NCBI RefSeq assembly: GCF_008932295.1
Contig: NZ_WBWA01000006.1
Location: 124,001 to 188,000 of the forward strand
Source: Brucella tritici
Lineage (GTDB): Bacteria; Pseudomonadota; Alphaproteobacteria; Rhizobiales; Rhizobiaceae
Direction: 5' to 3'
Length of the DNA: 64,000 nt
Positions 1 through 10,301 of the stretch are shown here, piece after piece. Both the position numbers and the translations under genes were made by a program. The notes beneath the pieces were generated by a model. It worked only from the letters and a program-made list of their open reading frames with translations. It made no database searches and was not told the origin of the DNA. Within the stretch, counting starts at the first letter, position 1; each line of letters opens with the position of its first letter.

Positions 1-1135
<1,135 letters not shown>

Positions 1136-1203
1136 TCATGAAAATCGATAAAGTGTTTTTCCCATGGCGAGCAGCATTGGAGTGTGCATTGCCGGTCATG
1201 ATC

Positions 1204-1220
1204 GCTAAATTACATTTAGC
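1204..1220. promoter_or_regulatory. Perfect palindrome upstream of the GlcG/HbpS-like gene
   Basis: GCTAAAT-TAC-ATTTAGC, a 7-3-7 inverted repeat ending 19 bases before the start codon at 1240 and just before its ribosome binding site. It lies in the divergent promoter region shared with the thiolase gene. It could be an operator or a 5'-leader hairpin; no regulator gene sits next to it. Confidence 0.45.
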
Positions 1221-1239
1221 TATAAATAGGAGATTATCC

Positions 1240-1671
1240 ATGCCTTCACTGACGCTCGAACAAGCCAATGGGATTATTGCCGGTGCCTTTGCCAAGGCGG
1301 CGGAGCTGAAACTGAAGCCGCTGGCTGTTTGCGTTCTCGATGCAGGCGGCCATGTGAAGGCTTTCCAGCGTCAGGACGGCGCGTCCATGCTCCGCTTCGA
1401 GATCGGCTCGGGCAAGGCCTATGGCGCGCTTGCGGTCGGCACCGGCTCACGCTGGCTGAACAATCAGGCAAAGGACCGTCCACACTTCCTGGAAGGCCTC
1501 TCGGGCGTGTCGGGCGGCAAGGTCGTGCCGGTACCGGGTGGCGTTCTGATAAAGGATGCAGGCGGCGAAATCCTCGGTGCAGTCGGCATTTCCGGCGACA
1601 CATCGGACAATGACGAGATTGCAGCCATTTCCGGCATCGAAGGCGCAGGCTTTGCATCTGACGCAGGCTGA
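1240..1671 (+). CDS. GlcG/HbpS-like protein (DUF336 family)
   Basis: Small 143-residue protein of the GlcG/HbpS family. Members include the haem-binding HbpS of Streptomyces and the glycolate-operon protein GlcG; for most the function is unknown. Visible hallmarks are the opening SLTLEQANGIIAGAFAKA, the centre VCVLDAGGHVKAFQRQDG, and the end GGEILGAVGISGDTSDNDE. There is no signal peptide, so it is probably cytoplasmic. An upstream ATG at 1138 in the same frame would add 34 residues across the promoter and palindrome. The ATG at 1240 with TAGGAGATTATCC before it is preferred and gives the usual family length. Divergent from the thiolase; a terminator follows directly. Confidence 0.85.
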   Translation: MPSLTLEQANGIIAGAFAKAAELKLKPLAVCVLDAGGHVKAFQRQDGASMLRFEIGSGKAYGALAVGTGSRWLNNQAKDRPHFLEGLSGVSGGKVVPVPGGVLIKDAGGEILGAVGISGDTSDNDEIAAISGIEGAGFASDAG

Positions 1672-1693
1672 TTTTCAATAATTGTTCTCGATC

Positions 1694-1717
1694 AAGGCCG
1701 CTTCATGCGGCCTTTTT
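1694..1717 (+). terminator. Rho-independent terminator after the GlcG-like gene
   Basis: Stem AAGGCCGC / GCGGCCTT around a TTCAT loop, followed by a run of T. It lies 22 bases after the stop codon at 1671. Confidence 0.85.
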
Positions 1718-1749
1718 CATGCAGTTTGCAAAGAAGGCCGCACAAAAGA

Positions 1750-1784
1750 AAACGCCGCTTCCGGAAACCGGAAACGGCGTTCTT
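1750..1784 (-). terminator. Rho-independent terminator after rpmF
   Basis: On the minus strand, AACGCCG-TTTCCGG pairs with CCGGAAG-CGGCGTT and is followed by TTTCTTTT. It ends rpmF transcription; together with the terminator at 1694 it separates convergent genes. Confidence 0.8.
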
Positions 1785-1819
1785 GAAAATCATCTTTCGG
1801 CTGCAATGCAGCGTCAGAC

Positions 1820-1999
1820 TTATTCCTTGGCTTCGAGGACCTGACGGCCGCGATACATACCGCTCTTCAGATCGATATGATGCGGACGACGAAGTTCGCC
1901 CGAGTTCTTGTCCTCGACATAGGTCGGGGCCTTGAGAGCGTCAGCCGAACGGCGCATGCCGCGCTTCGACGGAGACGTTTTTCGTTTTGGTACTGCCAT
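1820..1999 (-). CDS. rpmF: 50S ribosomal protein L32
   Basis: A 59-residue basic protein of the large ribosomal subunit. It begins [18 protein letters not shown], the standard bL32 N-terminus, and continues with [20 protein letters not shown]. The four zinc-ribbon cysteines of some L32 proteins are absent, giving the zinc-independent form found in alphaproteobacteria. The start ATG (1997-1999) follows GGAGCTGGATCC. The gene lies downstream of mtgA on the same strand with 149 bases between them. Confidence 0.97.
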   Translation of the reverse strand: MAVPKRKTSPSKRGMRRSADALKAPTYVEDKNSGELRRPHHIDLKSGMYRGRQVLEAKE

Positions 2000-2148
2000 G
2001 GATCCAGCTCCACTGATCGGTCAATAAACGTCCGGCACGGCCCCGAAGAGCCTGTCACATCGGACAAAATTCCGGAAAGTCACGTGCCTATACACGCTCC
2101 AACGGCGTTTGACCAGCGGGAGTCTGATCTTTTTTTCGTATCGCGTAT

Positions 2149-2910
2149 TTATTGCACGCAAACCACATAGGGCCCCGACCGTGCAGCGCGTCCGGCAACG
2201 ATCCGGGCAATACGCTGCATGTTCCGCGTCGGCTTGGCTGGATTGCGCAAGGCCGGGTTCGGCAACGTGACGGCAAGCAGTGCGGATTGCTGCGCGTTGA
2301 GTTTTGCTGCCGGGCGCTTGAAATAATGCTGGGCTGCGGCCTCGATCCCGTAAATGCCCGGTCCCCACTCGGCGATATTCAGATAGATTTCCATAATGCG
2401 CTTTTTGGACAGAATACCGTCAGCAGCCAGCGCCAGCGGAAATTCGAGCCCCTTGCGGACATAAGAGCGCCCATTCCAGAGGAAGAGGTTCTTCACTGTC
2501 TGCATCGTGATCGTGGATGCGCCGCGGCTTGGGCCACCCTCGCCCGCATCGTCCAGAACCAGCCCAAGCTGATGCCAGTCCACCCCGCCGTGGCTACAGA
2601 ACTGGCCATCCTCGGCCATCATCACCGAATTGACGAGAACCGGCGCGACGTCGTCGATACTGACCCATCTGCGGTCCACGCCCTGAAACAGAACATAGTC
2701 CTTGACCATCAGGGTCGAAATCGGGCGGACGAAGGGCACGGAATATACAAGAAGCAGGAAAATCGGCAATACGGCCAGAATCACCAGAATCTTGAGCGCG
2801 AGGGCAATCCGGGCACCCCAAACGGGATCTGCCAGATAATTGCGCCCATCTTTGCTCTTGATGATGATTTTTGCCACTGCCACCGCCTGCTGCCTTCCCC
2901 CAAGCGACAT
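2149..2910 (-). CDS. mtgA: Monofunctional biosynthetic peptidoglycan transglycosylase
   Basis: Polymerises lipid II into glycan strands on the periplasmic face of the inner membrane. The 253-residue protein has one N-terminal membrane segment (about residues 27-50, LKILVILAVLPIFLLLVY) followed by a GT51 domain. It shows the catalytic-Glu region AEDGQFCSHGGVDW and the GT51 motif RGASTITMQTVKNLFL, and KKRIMEIYLNIAEWG is also present. No transpeptidase domain follows. The frame stays open for 136 codons upstream, but those overlap the start of ispA on the other strand. The ATG at 2910 has AAGGA at the right distance and gives the usual MtgA length. Confidence 0.93.
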   Translation of the reverse strand: MSLGGRQQAVAVAKIIIKSKDGRNYLADPVWGARIALALKILVILAVLPIFLLLVYSVPFVRPISTLMVKDYVLFQGVDRRWVSIDDVAPVLVNSVMMAEDGQFCSHGGVDWHQLGLVLDDAGEGGPSRGASTITMQTVKNLFLWNGRSYVRKGLEFPLALAADGILSKKRIMEIYLNIAEWGPGIYGIEAAAQHYFKRPAAKLNAQQSALLAVTLPNPALRNPAKPTRNMQRIARIVAGRAARSGPYVVCVQ

Positions 2911-3061
2911 AAACCATTCCTTAATAAGTTTGAACCGGATTCCATAATCCAACCGGGGAAACAAGTCGAAACGCGCCGTTTCGTGACGTTCAAATGAAAA
3001 AGCCTGTGCTGATCGATGTGCCCGGTTGACCAATTCGGCGCTTTCGTCCATCCCCTTTGCC

Positions 3062-3976
3062 ATGGAAAAGCTGTCGACCGATTTCACCGCCGTTCTCAAC
3101 CATCGCGCCATGGAAGTGGAAATGGCGCTGACGGGCCTTCTGGACCAGCGCCTCAGGACGGGAGAAATCGCCCGCCCGGAACGGCTGCTCGCTGCCATGC
3201 GCCACGGTGTCCTGAATGGCGGCAAGCGCCTCCGGCCTTTTCTCGTTGTCGAAAGTGCCGCTTTGTTCGGCAAAGGTGGCGACGCCGTTCTGCGTGTTGC
3301 TGCCGCTCTCGAATGCATTCACTGCTATTCGCTTGTCCATGACGATCTGCCAGCTATGGACGACGATGATCTGCGGCGCGGTCAGCCGACCGTGCACAAG
3401 GCATTTGATGAAGCCGCCGCCATTCTGGCTGGTGACGGCCTTCTGACCTATGCTTTCGACATCATCTCGTCGGATGAAACCGATCTCGACGCAGCAATTC
3501 GCGTACAACTGGTTGCAGCGCTTGCCCGCGCATCCGGCCTCGGAGGTATGGTGGGCGGACAGGCTCTCGATCTGATGGCCGAGACCAGCAAGCCCGACGA
3601 AGCCGGTATCATCACGTTGCAGGCAATGAAGACCGGCGCGCTGATCCGTTTCGCCTGCGAGGCCGGAGCCATCATCGCCAACGCATCCAGCGAAGACCGC
3701 GAGCGTATGGCCGAATTCGGCTCGGCCATCGGCCTTGCCTTCCAGCTCGCCGACGATCTTCTGGACGTTACCGCCGACGCGGAGGCGATGGGCAAGGCGA
3801 CCGGCAAGGATGCTGCCGCCGGAAAAGCCACGCTGGTTTCACTCCATGGCATCGACTGGACGCGCAAGCAATTGTCTGGACTGGTTGCCCAGGCGGAAAG
3901 TCTGCTGGCGCCTTTCGGCAAGGATGCTGATATTTTGAAGCAGGCTGCGCGGTTCATCGCCGAACGCCAGAATTAA
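3062..3976 (+). CDS. ispA: Polyprenyl (farnesyl) diphosphate synthase
   Basis: Adds isopentenyl diphosphate to allylic diphosphates to make farnesyl (possibly geranylgeranyl) diphosphate for ubiquinone, undecaprenyl phosphate and hopanoids. The 304-residue protein carries the first Asp-rich motif LVHDDLPAMDDDDLRRG and the second QLADDLLDVTAD. It also has GGKRLRPFL and the KTG of LQAMKTGALI. The length matches bacterial IspA. A TTG at 3026 would add 12 residues, but neither start has a convincing ribosome binding site, so the ATG is used. Divergent from mtgA. Together with ispG at 5837 it gives the window two isoprenoid genes, not in one operon. Confidence 0.92.
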   Translation: MEKLSTDFTAVLNHRAMEVEMALTGLLDQRLRTGEIARPERLLAAMRHGVLNGGKRLRPFLVVESAALFGKGGDAVLRVAAALECIHCYSLVHDDLPAMDDDDLRRGQPTVHKAFDEAAAILAGDGLLTYAFDIISSDETDLDAAIRVQLVAALARASGLGGMVGGQALDLMAETSKPDEAGIITLQAMKTGALIRFACEAGAIIANASSEDRERMAEFGSAIGLAFQLADDLLDVTADAEAMGKATGKDAAAGKATLVSLHGIDWTRKQLSGLVAQAESLLAPFGKDADILKQAARFIAERQN

Positions 3977-3984
3977 AGCAGGTC

Positions 3985-4010
3985 TCCCGAAAGTGAGAAC
4001 CCATTCGGGA
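3985..4010. repeat. Short palindromic repeat (REP-like, GCAT/CCCGAA family)
   Basis: Inverted repeat TCCCGAA ... TTCGGGA with a 12-nt loop. It shares its layout with the palindromes at 8068, 26871 and 63506 and lies between the convergent ispA and HxlR regulator genes, where it may also act as a weak bidirectional terminator. Confidence 0.6.
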
Positions 4011-4035
4011 TAAAGACATGCGTAAAGACAGCGAC

Positions 4036-4494
4036 TCAGAGATCGTCCTCACGCACCTTGATGATAACCACATCGTCGGCGGAAAGCATGCGCCCATCCT
4101 GAGCGCGAACATCAAGCGCGGCCACATCCTCGCCTGACACGCTGTCGACAAGACGCGAATGTGACTCACCCGGCGCAAATAGGTGCTTTTCACCCCATTG
4201 CCTGAGCGACACGATGACCGGCAGCAGATCGCGCCCTTTGGCTGTCAGCCGATATTCCTGATGCGCCCCGCCATTGGGGTCCAGAACAGTTTCCATGATC
4301 TCCTCCCCCGTCAGCTTGCGCAGGCGTTCCGATAGAATATTGCGGGCGATCCCCAGATTCTTCTGAAAGGCGCTGAAACGCGTCACACCGTCAAAGGCTT
4401 CACGGACGATCAGCAGCGACCACCAGTCGCCGATCACATCAAGCGCACGCGCACTCGGGCAATAATCGCCTTTCATGCTTTTCTTTCGAACCAT
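4036..4494 (-). CDS. HxlR-family winged-helix transcriptional regulator
   Basis: A 152-residue DNA-binding regulator. The HxlR hallmarks are CPSARALDVIGDWWSLLIVREAF, FSAFQKNLGIARNILSERL for the recognition helix, and RLTAKGRDLLPV for the wing. A C-terminal extension of about 45 residues (from about residue 106) goes beyond the usual 110-residue HxlR core and may bind ligand. The ATG at 4494 has GGAG five bases upstream; an in-frame start 57 bases earlier would overlap the operator. It is divergent from the MFS exporter at 4590, and two palindromes in the 95-bp gap suggest that it controls both genes. Confidence 0.9.
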   Translation of the reverse strand: MVRKKSMKGDYCPSARALDVIGDWWSLLIVREAFDGVTRFSAFQKNLGIARNILSERLRKLTGEEIMETVLDPNGGAHQEYRLTAKGRDLLPVIVSLRQWGEKHLFAPGESHSRLVDSVSGEDVAALDVRAQDGRMLSADDVVIIKVREDDL

Positions 4495-4507
4495 GTTCAC
4501 TCCATCG

Positions 4508-4526
4508 ATTGCAATCTGGTTGCAAT
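4508..4526. promoter_or_regulatory. Palindrome in the HxlR/MFS divergent promoter
   Basis: ATTGCAA-TCTGG-TTGCAAT, a perfect 7-5-7 inverted repeat 13 bases upstream of the regulator start. Probable operator or promoter element for autoregulation. Confidence 0.5.
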
Positions 4527-4549
4527 ATAAAACCTTTTTCGCTACAAGC

Positions 4550-4576
4550 AAAATGGTTTCATTTTGAAACCATTTT
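4550..4576. promoter_or_regulatory. Long palindrome, candidate HxlR operator
   Basis: AAAATGGTTTC-ATTTT-GAAACCATTTT, a perfect 11-5-11 inverted repeat just upstream of the MFS start at 4590. It has the same 5-nt spacer as the neighbouring palindrome. Its position overlaps where RNA polymerase would bind for the MFS gene, which fits repression. Confidence 0.65.
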
Positions 4577-4589
4577 GCAGGAGTCCCTC

Positions 4590-7120
<2,531 letters not shown>

Positions 7121-7276
7121 TTAACTGTACCTGTTTTCAGGTGGCGCAGCGCGACGCGAATGTCAACGCCCGCGTATATCGGGGCCTGCATATATCCGGC
7201 TTTCGCTTTATATAATCGCTTGCCGAGGCAATGTCGCCCTCTCATTATGTCGTGATTGACAAGGAGGAGCCCGCCC

Positions 7277-8068
7277 ATGACCGACGCATCTGCCCGCAAG
7301 ACCGCAATCATCACCGGATCAAATTCCGGGATCGGCCTCGGTATAGCCCATGCACTGGCGGCGGCGGGACAAAACGTCGTGATCAACTCATTCACCGACC
7401 GTGATGAGGACCATGCGCTCGCACGCAAGCTGGGCTCGGAACATGGCGTCAGCGCGGTCTATATCGCGGCCGACATGTCGAAGGCCGACCAATGCCGCGA
7501 ACTGATCGCAGAAACGGTAAAGCAGTTCGGCGGGGTGGACATTCTCGTCAACAATGCCGGTATCCAGCATGTATCTCCGGTCGAAGAGTTTCCGACCGAG
7601 CAATGGGACCGCATCATCGCAATCAACCTGACATCGGCTTTTCACACCTCGGCTGCCGCGATCCCGCATATGCGTAGGAGCGGCTGGGGCCGCATAATCA
7701 ATATCGCTTCAGCGCATGGCCTCGTGGCATCGCCGTTCAAGTCAGCATATGTGGCCGCCAAGCATGGCATTGTCGGCTTTACCAAGACGCTGGCGCTGGA
7801 ACTTGCGACCGCAAAGATCACCGCCAATTCCATCTGTCCCGGCTATGTTCTGACCCCCCTTGTCGAGGCGCAGATACCGGACCAGATGAAGGCCTATCAC
7901 ATGGACCGCGAAACCGTGATCCGCGAAGTGATGCTGGACAAACAGCCGACGAAGGAATTCGTCACCACCGCACAGATTGGCGCCGTTGCCGCTTTCCTCG
8001 CAAGCGATGCGGCAGCGCAGATCAACGGCGCTGCCATTCCTGTCGATGGCGGCTGGACAGCAGAATAG
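7277..8068 (+). CDS. bdhA: 3-hydroxybutyrate dehydrogenase
   Basis: NAD-dependent short-chain dehydrogenase that interconverts (R)-3-hydroxybutyrate and acetoacetate, the last step of PHB breakdown. The 263-residue protein has TGSNSGIGLG for cofactor binding, NNAG, and catalytic Ser/Tyr/Lys in ASAHGLVASPFKSAYVAAKHG. The C-terminal PVDGGWTAE and HMDRETVIREVMLDKQPT are typical of BdhA rather than other SDRs. The start at 7277 has AAGGAGGAGCCCGCCC. A TATATAAT box near 7210 is a candidate -10. It is followed at once by a palindromic repeat. Confidence 0.93.
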   Translation: MTDASARKTAIITGSNSGIGLGIAHALAAAGQNVVINSFTDRDEDHALARKLGSEHGVSAVYIAADMSKADQCRELIAETVKQFGGVDILVNNAGIQHVSPVEEFPTEQWDRIIAINLTSAFHTSAAAIPHMRRSGWGRIINIASAHGLVASPFKSAYVAAKHGIVGFTKTLALELATAKITANSICPGYVLTPLVEAQIPDQMKAYHMDRETVIREVMLDKQPTKEFVTTAQIGAVAAFLASDAAAQINGAAIPVDGGWTAE

Positions 8069-8106
8069 CGCATCCAGAAAAGCGGGAACCGGTTTTCGGG
8101 ATGCGC
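8068..8106. repeat. REP-like palindrome overlapping the end of bdhA
   Basis: Outer arms GCGCATCC / GGATGCGC with an inner GAAAA / TTTTC stem around GCGGGAACCGG. It begins on the last base of the bdhA stop codon and lies between convergent genes. It belongs to the same family as 63506-63548. Confidence 0.7.
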
Positions 8107-8119
8107 GGCATAAGAAAGC

Positions 8120-9313
8120 TTAATGCTTATGGTCGGCGTATCGGGCCAGACTTGAGAAGGCAAGCACGACCAGCAGCAAGACCGGAAGCGCCAGAAACAC
8201 CACGCCGAAACCGCTATGCTTTGCAACAAAACCGATCAGCGACGGCGCCACCAGCATACCCGAATAGCCGAGCGTCGTTGCGATGGAGAGACCGACACTA
8301 GGATTGACACCCGGCATGTTGCCAGCCATCGAGAAGGCTATCGGCACCATGTTGGAAATGCCGATCCCGCAGATCGCGAAGCCGATAATCGCGGTTGCCG
8401 AACTGTTTCCAAAACCGACGATCAGCATTCCGATGATAGCGATGATCGTGCAGGCGCGCAGGGTTTTAACCGCACCGAAACGATCACGCACCAGATCGCC
8501 CGCAAAACGCATGATCGCCATCGAACCCGAAAAGGCCGCAAAGCCGAAGCCCGCCATCGTAACGGACGCGCCCAAATCCTGGCGCATATGATAGGCGCCC
8601 CAATCGAGAATCGCCCCTTCCGGCACCATGGAAAACAGCGCCATGACACCGACAAGCCAGGGCAGAGGATTGCGCGGCAAGGTAAGCTTCTGCTTTTCGC
8701 CGCTCGGATGATGATGCTCCGTATCCGGGATGATCGAAGGCCATGCGGTAGCGATCAGGATGGCGGCGACAAGTGTCGTGACCAGCGCATGAACGGTCGA
8801 TCCGAATTGCGCGATGAGAAAACCACCTGTCGCGGCACCGATGAGACCGCCAAGGCTCCAGAAAGCATGGCAGGAGGACATAATTGCCCGGCGCATCTTT
8901 TTCTCGACCGCGACTGCATTGGCATTCATGGAGACATCCATCGCAGCCATGGTCCCGCCGAAATAGAACATAACGATCACAGCCGTGACCACATTCGGCA
9001 CCAGTGCGATGATGAGCAGCGCCGGGATAAAGGCAAGTGCAAAAATGCGCACCACAATGCCCGAACCGCGATGCGCAGAAAGCGCACCTGCGACCGGCAT
9101 CATAGCCAGAGAACCAAGGCCAAAGACGAGGATCATCAGTCCCATTCCGGCGCTATCAAGTCCGAGGCGTTCAGCAAACTCCGGGATTTTCGGGGCCCAG
9201 CCACCGAAAATATAGCCATTCATCAGAAAGAGAAGCGCAACGGCAATCCGCTCTCTGGTTATAATCGGCGCACGCGCAGGCACCGCATCTTCTCGTCCGG
9301 AAACCTGTTCCAT
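8120..9313 (-). CDS. MFS permease (YbjJ/fucose-permease-like)
   Basis: A 397-residue inner-membrane protein with about 12 transmembrane helices. The opening LLFLMNGYIFGGWAPKIPEFAERLGL and the mid-protein DWGAYHMRQDLGA resemble the YbjJ branch of the sugar-permease-like MFS proteins. The substrate is unknown. ATG at 9311-9313 with GGGATAG before it. It lies 7 bases downstream of the DeoR-family regulator stop, so the two form an operon; that pairing suggests a sugar or sugar derivative, but this is inference. Confidence 0.87.
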   Translation of the reverse strand: MEQVSGREDAVPARAPIITRERIAVALLFLMNGYIFGGWAPKIPEFAERLGLDSAGMGLMILVFGLGSLAMMPVAGALSAHRGSGIVVRIFALAFIPALLIIALVPNVVTAVIVMFYFGGTMAAMDVSMNANAVAVEKKMRRAIMSSCHAFWSLGGLIGAATGGFLIAQFGSTVHALVTTLVAAILIATAWPSIIPDTEHHHPSGEKQKLTLPRNPLPWLVGVMALFSMVPEGAILDWGAYHMRQDLGASVTMAGFGFAAFSGSMAIMRFAGDLVRDRFGAVKTLRACTIIAIIGMLIVGFGNSSATAIIGFAICGIGISNMVPIAFSMAGNMPGVNPSVGLSIATTLGYSGMLVAPSLIGFVAKHSGFGVVFLALPVLLLVVLAFSSLARYADHKH

Positions 9314-9320
9314 CTATCCC

Positions 9321-10103
9321 TCAGTTGCGGTCCGCTGCCGCACGTAAAATCTTCATACCTGATGCCGCATAGGGCGCAAGCGCTGCTTCATCCGCATCAT
9401 ATTCGACAGCCATGACACCGACGTCGTCCAAGGGAACGACGTCATGGGCGGCAACCGTACCAAGCTTGTCGCTTGTAATGGCAAGCGCCACTATCCGACT
9501 GCGCCCGGCAATCACTCGCTTGAATTCCGCATCATCCAGATGCAGCGCCGTTACGCCGATTTCGGCGGCAATACCGCACGCGCCCAAAACGCAAAGATCA
9601 GGCCGCAGCAGTTCCGCATCACGCAAGGCGCGCGCCCCGACGGCGGCACTCACCCGCCGGTCGATGGGACCACCAATCATGATTAGCTCAATCTCCGGCG
9701 AGCCCATAAGAATTGCAGCGATAGACGGCGTATTGGTGACGACGGTGATGGCTTCACCGCGTTCGACCAAAAGCCGCGCCAGCGCCGTATTCACCGAAGA
9801 TGCATCGAGAAACACCGTCATGCCGGGTTCGACCAGTTCCGCCAGGACCGCAGCTAGGGCGGCCTTCGCTTGTGGTCGCTCGGAATCCCGTTCTGCGAGC
9901 GGGGAAGGCTCGGGCACGGCACGCAACGCGCCGCCATAGACACGCCTGCAAAGCCCTGCCGCCGCCATCTCGCGCAGATCGCGCCGGATCGTATCCTCGG
10001 ACACACCGAAGCTTTCCGCCAGTTCAGCCGCCAGCACACGACCCGACTGTTGTAGCAGTTCCTGGATGCGCGCCTGTCTTTCGTGGAGCAGAAGCTCTGT
10101 CAC
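9321..10103 (-). CDS. DeoR-family transcriptional regulator
   Basis: A 260-residue regulator with an N-terminal winged helix (HERQARIQELLQQSGRVLA, FGVSEDTIRRDLREM, CRRVYGGA) and a DeoRC sensor domain (FLDASSVNTALAR, VVTNTPSIA). DeoR proteins usually sense a sugar phosphate. The frame opens at 10187, but a GTG at 10103 preceded by GGGAGGGTAAC gives the family length and removes 28 residues of non-conserved sequence, so I use it. It is the first gene of an operon with the MFS permease, which it probably controls. Confidence 0.88.
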   Translation of the reverse strand: MTELLLHERQARIQELLQQSGRVLAAELAESFGVSEDTIRRDLREMAAAGLCRRVYGGALRAVPEPSPLAERDSERPQAKAALAAVLAELVEPGMTVFLDASSVNTALARLLVERGEAITVVTNTPSIAAILMGSPEIELIMIGGPIDRRVSAAVGARALRDAELLRPDLCVLGACGIAAEIGVTALHLDDAEFKRVIAGRSRIVALAITSDKLGTVAAHDVVPLDDVGVMAVEYDADEAALAPYAASGMKILRAAADRN

Positions 10104-10189
10104 CGTTACCCTCCCACCATGCACAATCATGCATAAATCGGCACAAACATGCATATCAGATTTTGGAAGCCCTGCAAGCGCAAACAAAA

Positions 10190-10213
10190 GCCGTGCCTTC
10201 TGACAGGCACGGC
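10190..10213 (-). terminator. Rho-independent terminator after pyruvate carboxylase
   Basis: GCCGTGCC / GGCACGGC stem with an 8-nt loop. On the minus strand it is followed by TTTTGTTT. It lies about 90 bases past the pyc stop. Confidence 0.8.
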
Positions 10214-10248
10214 ATTAACTCTAGAAACGTAGGGCATCTAAAATCTGG

Positions 10249-10287
10249 CAGATTCTGGCTACGCCATTTGCAGGCCGCCAGAGCCTG
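10249..10287. repeat. Short palindromic repeat, family D (short form)
   Basis: Arms CAGATTCTGG and CCAGAGCCTG (imperfect inverted repeat) with ATTTGCAGGCCG in the middle. The same arms and centre recur at 32307-32424, where a 79-bp palindromic block interrupts them. Confidence 0.6.
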
Positions 10288-10301
10288 AACCTGCGAGACT
10301 T

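Noticed and set aside
2911-3318. A 136-codon N-terminal extension of mtgA
   Set aside because: It overlaps the ispA coding region, is not hydrophobic or conserved, and the ATG at 2910 has a good ribosome binding site.
10249-10287. Possible terminator for pyc
   Set aside because: The arms are imperfect, no T run follows on the minus strand, and a good terminator exists at 10190; the same sequence recurs at 32307, so it is treated as a repeat.
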